Source: Vibrio sp. UBA2441
GTDB lineage: Bacteria > Pseudomonadota > Gammaproteobacteria > Enterobacterales > Vibrionaceae
DNA: 10,445 nucleotides
Direction: 5' to 3'
Assembly: GCA_002342685.1 (NCBI GenBank)
Contig: DDQN01000069.1
Location: forward strand, 1-10,445
A program made the position numbers and the translations under genes. Positions 6,059-10,445 of this stretch are shown here, in pieces. Under the pieces are notes generated by a model. That model made no database searches and was not told the origin of the DNA. It saw only the letters and a program-made list of their open reading frames with translations. Positions within the stretch are counted from its first letter, which is position 1; the number at the start of each line of letters is the position of its first letter.

Positions 6059-6060
6059 AA
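6032..6060 (-). promoter_or_regulatory. Sigma-70-type promoter of the thi unit
   Basis: On the minus strand TTGAGT (6060-6055) and TATACT (6037-6032) are separated by exactly 17 nt, close to the consensus in both boxes. The predicted start is near 6025, about 60 nt before the TPP aptamer. The position and strand fit the thiamin genes. Both boxes lie within an imperfect palindrome. Confidence 0.75.
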
Positions 6061-6119
6061 GTAACCACAAATTGCTATGTCTATGTTTGACCGGTTACCC
6101 GAGTATAGGTGGGGCAGGG

Positions 6120-6299
6120 TTAGTAACTAACTTCAGGGCAAACGCGCATATATTCCTTCTCGTCAACGATCTCGCCGTGAACTAGATAAACTGTTTCTGC
6201 ATCTCTGGGTGATTGTTTGCTAAAACAGATAATAGCGGTTTGTTTTTTCCTGATGGCTTCTTGAAAGTCTTGTTCTTGACAGTTGTCTATTTTATTCAT
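6120..6299 (-). CDS. Small hypothetical protein (59 residues)
   Basis: The ATG at 6299 is chosen because GGGGAGGAG, a strong ribosome site, lies about 7 nt upstream; an earlier in-frame ATG (6332) would place that site inside the gene. The product is MNKIDNCQEQ..., mixed-charge and soluble, with Cys at 7, 25 and 54 and a central hydrophobic patch TAIICF. There is no signal peptide or membrane span, and I do not recognise a family. A TATAAT-like -10 lies on the minus strand at 6372-6367, without a convincing -35. It points the same way as the thi operon and ends 60 nt before the thi promoter, with no clear terminator between. Function unknown. Confidence 0.6.
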   Translation of the reverse strand: MNKIDNCQEQDFQEAIRKKQTAIICFSKQSPRDAETVYLVHGEIVDEKEYMRVCPEVSY

Positions 6300-6486
6300 A
6301 TTGGCTCCTCCCCAAAAGCTAACGTTATGCATGAATCATGCGTCTATAAAAGCGGTAAACATTTTTATTATATTTTCAGGATAGGCTAAAAATTAGTTGC
6401 GGTGATGGATTTTTGTTCAATTTAGTGAGCTGGTTAAAACTATGTGCAACTATTGGCACTGCTATTGTTGTTGGTAGCCGATTATC

Positions 6487-6514
6487 TTGAAGTTACATGG
6501 GGATGACCTAGAAT
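6487..6514 (+). promoter_or_regulatory. Possible promoter for the 65-residue gene
   Basis: TTGAAG (6487-6492) and TAGAAT (6509-6514) are 16 nt apart, which would start transcription near 6521, about 36 nt before the ATG at 6557. This reading competes with the idea that the same bases are an inactivated N-terminal extension of the gene, so confidence is low. Confidence 0.3.
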
Positions 6515-6556
6515 TTTATTGATGAGCTTAAGGCTCTTGCTGCATGGGAAAGTTGT

Positions 6557-6754
6557 ATGAGCAAAGTAACGTTTACGTTTGTTGGGCATAACGCAGATAA
6601 AATATCAGAGCGTTTTTATTCTTGGGCTGTTGATGGTGGTCTGGAAGATGAGATCATTGACATGTTGAGTGACGATGATACAGAAGTACAAGGTATCACC
6701 GATTACAATAGTGATACGCAAGATATCGAAATTAATAGTCTGCCAAATGAATGA
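6557..6754 (+). CDS. Small acidic hypothetical protein (65 residues)
   Basis: The product MSKVTFTFVGHNADKISERF... is strongly acidic, with about twenty Asp/Glu against a handful of Lys/Arg, and has a DEIIDMLSDDDTE stretch. No membrane segment, signal peptide or metal motif is visible. The text looks like a genuine conserved small protein of marine gammaproteobacteria, but I cannot assign a function. A GGGAAAG ribosome site lies 4 nt before the ATG. The frame stays open upstream to a TAG at 6509-6511 and reads plausibly as protein (NFIDELKALAAWESC), with ATGs just beyond that stop (6503 and 6497), so the gene may once have begun earlier. It converges with the sigma-54 activator gene. Confidence 0.7.
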   Translation: MSKVTFTFVGHNADKISERFYSWAVDGGLEDEIIDMLSDDDTEVQGITDYNSDTQDIEINSLPNE

Positions 6755-6783
6755 CAGATCCACGTAATTCTCACTGAACTAAA

Positions 6784-6800
6784 AGCAGCTTAAGGTTGCT
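6784..6800 (-). terminator. Weak terminator candidate after the sigma-54 activator gene
   Basis: On the minus strand a 6-bp stem (agcaac with gctgct, including one non-Watson-Crick pair as read on this strand, loop cttaa) is followed directly by TTTTAG. It lies about 20 nt after the stop codon of the regulator and faces the convergent 65-residue gene. The stem is short, so the call is tentative. Confidence 0.35.
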
Positions 6801-6820
6801 GGGTATCCGTTTTGTGAGAT

Positions 6821-8629
6821 TTACATGGTGTCTTTAAGCATACCAATTTTCTTCAACTTTCGGTAAATGGTATTTCGGCTTACTCCGAGTATCTTCGAGG
6901 TCCTACTGATATTTCCTTGATTTGCTTGATAAGTTTTTATCAGTTTTTCATCTATAGTATTTTTCAAACTGCTTTCGTCATTGTCTGGTAACGTTACTTC
7001 ATGAGTAACAAGTGTACTGGCGATATGGTCAGGTACATGTGCGAGACGCAATTCTGGTTCGTCGCTTGCGAGTAAGGAGGCGACTTTGAGTACATTATCC
7101 AGTTCGCGCACGTTTCCGGGCCAATGGTAGCTAGAGAAAAGTTCGAGCAGATCAGGACAAAGCGTTTGCTGGTGGCTGGCGTACTTGCGGTGAATTTTGC
7201 TTATAAGCTGACTTTTGTCTTTTCTGTCTTTCAACGCTGGAAGGGTAAAAACTAATCCGTTAAGTCGGTAGTATAGGTCTTGCCTAAATAAGCCTTGCTC
7301 AACTTGTTGTTGCAGGTTTTTATGCGTGGCGGCGATGATCTGAATATCGACTTTATAACTTTGATTTGATCCGACGGGCACAATTTCCTTTTCTTGCAAT
7401 ACATGAAGTAACCGACATTGTGCATCCAGTGGCATATCAGCAATTTCATCCAGAAACAGAATGCCTTTGTCAGCCTGACGAATTTTACCTTGATACCCTT
7501 TACAGTTAGCACCGGTAAATGCGCCTCCGGCGTAACCAAAAAGCTCTGATTCCACGAGATCTTTAGGCAATGCACCACAGTTTACGATGACTAAAGGTGC
7601 TTGTTTACGTTTGCTTTGTTTGTGTAAAGTTTTAACGAACTCACCTTTACCTACGCCCGTCTCACCTAAGATGAGCAAGTTAATTTGCTTATTGATGACT
7701 TTACAAGCTTGCTGCCATGCGTGTTCTATCTTTTCATCGCCGTCGTGTAATTCACAAGATGGCGAGTAGGTGGTATGTCTGGAAGCTCGTATTTCTGATA
7801 AGGCATGTAGTTTATATACAAGACTATGGTCTTCCTTTTCTAGTACCTGTTCAATAGGTTTTCCAATCATTTGTTGGTGCTCAAAAAGCTGAGAGGCAAC
7901 CTGATTATGTGCAATGATTTTTCCGTGTTCATCGGCAATAACAATACCTTGCCATCCGCTGTTTAAAATAGATTTGTCCCGTGCGAGATCTACCCTCAAC
8001 ATGCCTTCGGGTAAGGTGCAGAGCAGCTCGCTCTCTATTTTTTGAACGATATTTTGCACCAGGTGTTGAGTATTTGAGTGGTGCACTTGTTGCTCGCTGG
8101 TGATGTCCAGAACAGCTAACATTTTTCTTTGATGATCGAAAATTGGACTGGCCGAACAACTGATAAACCGGTGCTGGTGAATAAAATGTTGATCGCCAAT
8201 AATCGAAATAGGTTTTTCTTCAACGATGGCAGTACCAATTGCATTGGTGCCTTTTAAGGTTTCTTGCCAACAAACACCGCTTTCTAGTGCAATAGAGGTT
8301 AAGCGATTTTGAAAGTGTTCCTGCCCCCATGACCCGATAATAACGCCTTCTGTATCGGTTAATATCAGTCGACTGTTGGTATGAGCAAATAATTGTTCAA
8401 ACAGAGGTAGAGCATGTTTTTCAACTAGAGTGATTACTGTAGACAACAGAGCCCTTCGTTCCGAAAGCTGCGACTTTGCAATACGTATTTCATCGGGCAA
8501 GCATCTTATCTTGAGGCCTGCATCACTGCTTCTTTGCCATGAACAGTTAAGCCAATTTGTTGATTCGTCTGTAGGAAGCTGCATGATTGTTCCATTCTGT
8601 AGCACTATGGGTGTGTCAATCTGAGACAC
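6821..8629 (-). CDS. Sigma-54-dependent activator, AcoR-like (GAF/PAS, AAA+, Fis HTH)
   Basis: 602 residues from a GTG at 8629. Order: an AcoR-type N-terminus with SWQRS (30-34), a GAF-like sensor (about 65-180, with the family text QETLKGTNAIGTA), a PAS-like segment (about 225-265), the AAA+ sigma-54 interaction domain with Walker A GETGVGKGE (322-330), GAFTGA (369-374), Walker B GILFLDE (389-395), an arginine-finger region FRQDLYYRL (448-456) and WPGNVREL (503-510), and a Fis-type helix-turn-helix (about 560-597). All ATPase motifs are intact, so it should remodel sigma-54 RNA polymerase. The start is uncertain: the GTG lacks a clear ribosome site, and the in-frame ATG at 8584 (587 residues) has a weak GGAA. 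It diverges from an aldehyde dehydrogenase with a sigma-54 promoter, its probable target. The inducer is unknown; acetoin, ethanol or an aldehyde are candidates from relatives. Confidence 0.92.
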   Translation of the reverse strand: MSQIDTPIVLQNGTIMQLPTDESTNWLNCSWQRSSDAGLKIRCLPDEIRIAKSQLSERRALLSTVITLVEKHALPLFEQLFAHTNSRLILTDTEGVIIGSWGQEHFQNRLTSIALESGVCWQETLKGTNAIGTAIVEEKPISIIGDQHFIHQHRFISCSASPIFDHQRKMLAVLDITSEQQVHHSNTQHLVQNIVQKIESELLCTLPEGMLRVDLARDKSILNSGWQGIVIADEHGKIIAHNQVASQLFEHQQMIGKPIEQVLEKEDHSLVYKLHALSEIRASRHTTYSPSCELHDGDEKIEHAWQQACKVINKQINLLILGETGVGKGEFVKTLHKQSKRKQAPLVIVNCGALPKDLVESELFGYAGGAFTGANCKGYQGKIRQADKGILFLDEIADMPLDAQCRLLHVLQEKEIVPVGSNQSYKVDIQIIAATHKNLQQQVEQGLFRQDLYYRLNGLVFTLPALKDRKDKSQLISKIHRKYASHQQTLCPDLLELFSSYHWPGNVRELDNVLKVASLLASDEPELRLAHVPDHIASTLVTHEVTLPDNDESSLKNTIDEKLIKTYQANQGNISRTSKILGVSRNTIYRKLKKIGMLKDTM

Positions 8630-8658
8630 TTGAACATATTTAACAAAGCGATGATGAA

Positions 8659-8687
8659 GATATATTCTTACTTACGCTCAATGTTAA
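8659..8687 (-). promoter_or_regulatory. Candidate sigma-70 promoter of the activator gene
   Basis: On the minus strand TTAACA (8687-8682) and TATATC (8664-8659) are separated by 17 nt. The predicted start near 8652 leaves about 23 nt before the GTG at 8629 or about 68 nt before the ATG at 8584. Both boxes deviate from consensus, as expected for a modestly expressed regulator. Confidence 0.4.
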
Positions 8688-8736
8688 TGATATGTAATCA
8701 TAGTGTTACGCGGTGGTGAGGGCAAGTACCAGAAAG

Positions 8737-8752
8737 TTGGCGTGTGATTTGC
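8737..8752 (+). promoter_or_regulatory. Sigma-54 (-24/-12) promoter of the aldehyde dehydrogenase gene
   Basis: TTGGCGTGTGATTTGC contains the invariant GG (8739-8740) and GC (8751-8752) with exactly 10 nt between, close to the TGGCAC-N5-TTGC consensus. Transcription would start near 8764, about 55 nt before the ATG at 8818. A divergent gene for a sigma-54 activator lies next door, which strongly supports the call. Loose inverted repeats around 8694-8709 (GTAA...TTAC) are possible activator-binding elements, but they are unusually close to the promoter. Confidence 0.8.
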
Positions 8753-8817
8753 GTTAAGAGAATGGAACACTCTGCAAATCAGAGCTTAAACAAATACGTG
8801 AACAGAAGGGAAAATCT

Positions 8818-10338
8818 ATGATCTATGCTCAACCAGGAACGGAAGGCTCAGTCGTTAATTTTAAATCGACCTATAACAATTTCATTGGCGGTGACTGGGT
8901 TGCTCCGGTGAAAGGAGAATATTTCGATAATCTTTCTCCCGTAAATGGAGAGACTTATTGTAAGGTTGCTCGCTCTACAGAAGAGGATGTGAATGCGGCG
9001 TTAGATGCTGCTCACGCTGCTAAAGACTCATGGGCAGCCACCAGTGTTGCAGAGCGTTCGAACATATTACTTAAAATAGCGGACCGTATTGAAGAGAACC
9101 TAGAAGAACTTGCTGTCGCGGAAACTTGGGAAAACGGTAAACCTGTCCGAGAAACGTTAGCTGCAGACTTACCCTTGGTTGTAGACCACTTTCGTTATTT
9201 TGCAGGGTGTATTAGAGCTCAAGAAGGATCAGCTGCAGAACTAGATGCAAATACCGCCAGTTACCATTTTCCTGAACCAGTAGGTGTTGTCGGGCAAATC
9301 ATTCCGTGGAACTTTCCAATGCTGATGGCTGCTTGGAAGCTCGCACCAGCGTTGGCCGCTGGCTGTTGTATTGTTTTGAAACCAGCAGAACAAACGCCAA
9401 CCTCTATTTTGTTGCTGATGGAAAAAATTGAAGATTTACTTCCAGCAGGTGTCATTAATGTTGTTAATGGTTTCGGTCATGAAGCGGGACAAGCGCTGGC
9501 AACCAGTAATCGTATCGCAAAATTAGCGTTTACAGGTTCAACTGAAATTGGCCATCATATATTAAAATGTGCGGCTGAAAGTTTGATTCCATCTACAGTG
9601 GAGTTGGGTGGTAAATCACCAAATATCTATTTTTCCGATATATTTGATCACGAAGATGCATACTTGGACAAGTGTGTTGAAGGTATGTTACTTGCGTTCT
9701 TTAATCAGGGTGAGGTTTGTACTTGTCCTTCACGAGTTCTGGTGCATGAGTCAATTTACGACAAGTTTATTGCCAAAGTGGTTGAACGCGCACAAACGAT
9801 TCAACAAGGTAATCCACTGGATGTAGCGACACAGGTGGGCGCGCAGGCCTCGAAAGAGCAGTTCGATAAGATTTTAAGCTATATGGAAATTGGACGTGAG
9901 GAAGGGGCGAAAGTTCTAATCGGTGGAGAAGCGGCCATCGCTGAGCAAGGCTTTGATACTGGTTACTATATTCAGCCAACAATACTGCAAGGGAACAACT
10001 CTATGAGAGTGTTCCAAGAAGAAATTTTTGGCCCAGTCATTGCTGTTACTACCTTTAAAGACGAAGCTGAAGCACTGGCAATAGCAAATGATACAGAATA
10101 CGGACTAGGTGCGGGAGTATGGACTCGTGATGCTAACCTTGCTTATCGAATGGGGCGTAAGATTGAAGCAGGGCGAATTTGGGTCAATTGCTACCATGCT
10201 TATCCTGCGCACGCTGCATTTGGCGGGTATAAGAAATCTGGAATAGGTCGAGAGACACATAAGATGATGCTGGATCATTATCAAAATACTAAGAATTTAC
10301 TGATTAGCTACGATGTAAATCCGTTAGGATTTTTCTGA
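8818..10338 (+). CDS. aldB: NAD(P)-dependent aldehyde dehydrogenase, AldB/ExaC/AcoD type
   Basis: 506 residues, near the 512 of E. coli AldB, which it resembles along its length (NFIGGDWVAP, AETWENGKPVRET, FRYFAGCIRAQEG, FNQGEVCTCPSR, NCYHAYPAHAAFGGYKKSGIGRETHKMML). Catalytic features: PWNFP with N165, cofactor lysine K188 in LKPAE, general base E262 in ELGGKSPNI, nucleophile C301 in GEVCTC. It oxidises acetaldehyde or a similar short aldehyde to the acid in the cytoplasm. AAGGGA lies 6-7 nt before the ATG. It is divergent from an AcoR-like activator and has a sigma-54 promoter, so expression is probably induced by an alcohol, acetoin or an aldehyde. A small AT-rich hairpin (10355-10371) followed by TTTTC lies after the stop and is only a weak terminator. 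The symbol follows family resemblance; exaC or acoD would be equally defensible. Confidence 0.93.
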   Translation: MIYAQPGTEGSVVNFKSTYNNFIGGDWVAPVKGEYFDNLSPVNGETYCKVARSTEEDVNAALDAAHAAKDSWAATSVAERSNILLKIADRIEENLEELAVAETWENGKPVRETLAADLPLVVDHFRYFAGCIRAQEGSAAELDANTASYHFPEPVGVVGQIIPWNFPMLMAAWKLAPALAAGCCIVLKPAEQTPTSILLLMEKIEDLLPAGVINVVNGFGHEAGQALATSNRIAKLAFTGSTEIGHHILKCAAESLIPSTVELGGKSPNIYFSDIFDHEDAYLDKCVEGMLLAFFNQGEVCTCPSRVLVHESIYDKFIAKVVERAQTIQQGNPLDVATQVGAQASKEQFDKILSYMEIGREEGAKVLIGGEAAIAEQGFDTGYYIQPTILQGNNSMRVFQEEIFGPVIAVTTFKDEAEALAIANDTEYGLGAGVWTRDANLAYRMGRKIEAGRIWVNCYHAYPAHAAFGGYKKSGIGRETHKMMLDHYQNTKNLLISYDVNPLGFF

Positions 10339-10403
10339 TAGTCTAAAATTGGATTGTCATTAAAATTGACATTTTCGGTGAATATCAGAACTAGGTAGTT
10401 TGA

Positions 10404-10445
10404 ATGAAAATAAAGGCAGCGTTAGCTGTAATGCCGATCAGTTAA
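10404..10445 (+). pseudogene. Truncated start of a possible zinc alcohol dehydrogenase (13 codons)
   Basis: An ATG at 10404 opens a 13-codon frame, MKIKAALAVMPIS, closed by a TAA at the last three bases of the window. The first eight residues match the usual opening of zinc-dependent alcohol dehydrogenases (MKIKAA[VL]A...), a family often found beside AldB/ExaC-type dehydrogenases, but the match ends at once. Either an alcohol dehydrogenase gene was cut by a deletion or insertion just here, or this is a chance short frame or leader peptide. The upstream AGGTAG is a weak ribosome site. The sequence beyond the window would settle it. Confidence 0.3.

Noticed and set aside
8770..8784. Small inverted repeat ctctg/cagag in the aldehyde dehydrogenase leader as an operator or attenuator.
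   Set aside because: Only five base pairs around a 5-nt loop, with no supporting context; this is expected by chance in a leader of this length.

Overview
The window looks like chromosomal DNA from a marine gammaproteobacterium of the Vibrionaceae or Shewanella type. This is inferred from the moderate GC content by eye, the thiE-thiF-thiS-thiG-thiH order behind a TPP riboswitch, and an AldB/ExaC-type aldehyde dehydrogenase paired with an AcoR-type sigma-54 activator. No rRNA, tRNA, CRISPR array or intact insertion sequence was seen.

Layout. Positions 1-873 (+) hold the 3' part of a gene for a collagen-like (Gly-X-Y) repeat protein with a tail-fibre or surface-adhesin-like C-terminal part; its start lies outside the window. 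Positions 874-1572 contain no convincing gene. That stretch carries a run of hairpins just after the collagen-like gene and, near thiH, two strong inverted repeats, one of them a perfect 19-bp stem. Positions 1573-6060 (-) form a thiamin biosynthesis unit. A sigma-70-type promoter (6060-6032) sits inside an imperfect palindrome, followed by a TPP riboswitch (about 5963-5880), a structured leader, then thiE, thiF, thiS, thiG and thiH with overlapping or nearly touching junctions. Positions 6120-6299 (-) and 6557-6754 (+) are two small divergent hypothetical genes. Positions 6821-8629 (-) encode a GAF/PAS-AAA+-Fis sigma-54 activator, divergent from an aldehyde dehydrogenase at 8818-10338 (+). 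The intergenic region between them has a clear GG-N10-GC sigma-54 promoter. The last 42 bases are a 13-codon reading frame that resembles the start of a zinc alcohol dehydrogenase and then stops.

How the genes work together. ThiF adenylates the C-terminal Gly-Gly of ThiS, which becomes the sulfur carrier. ThiH makes dehydroglycine from tyrosine. ThiG builds the thiazole phosphate from these and deoxyxylulose phosphate. ThiE joins the thiazole to the pyrimidine to make thiamin phosphate. TPP represses the unit through the riboswitch. The pyrimidine-branch genes thiC and thiD are absent here. ThiE carries an N-terminal extension of about 200 residues whose end resembles a decayed HMP-P kinase (ThiD) domain. 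The regulator and aldehyde dehydrogenase form a separate module, probably for oxidation of acetaldehyde or another alcohol-derived aldehyde.

No clearly new multi-gene system was found. The items most worth checking are the three-way pairing in the riboswitch leader, the palindrome over the thi promoter, the degenerate N-domain of ThiE, the perfect inverted repeat beside thiH, and two signs of gene decay: a stop codon just upstream of the 65-residue gene, and the truncated dehydrogenase start at the right edge.
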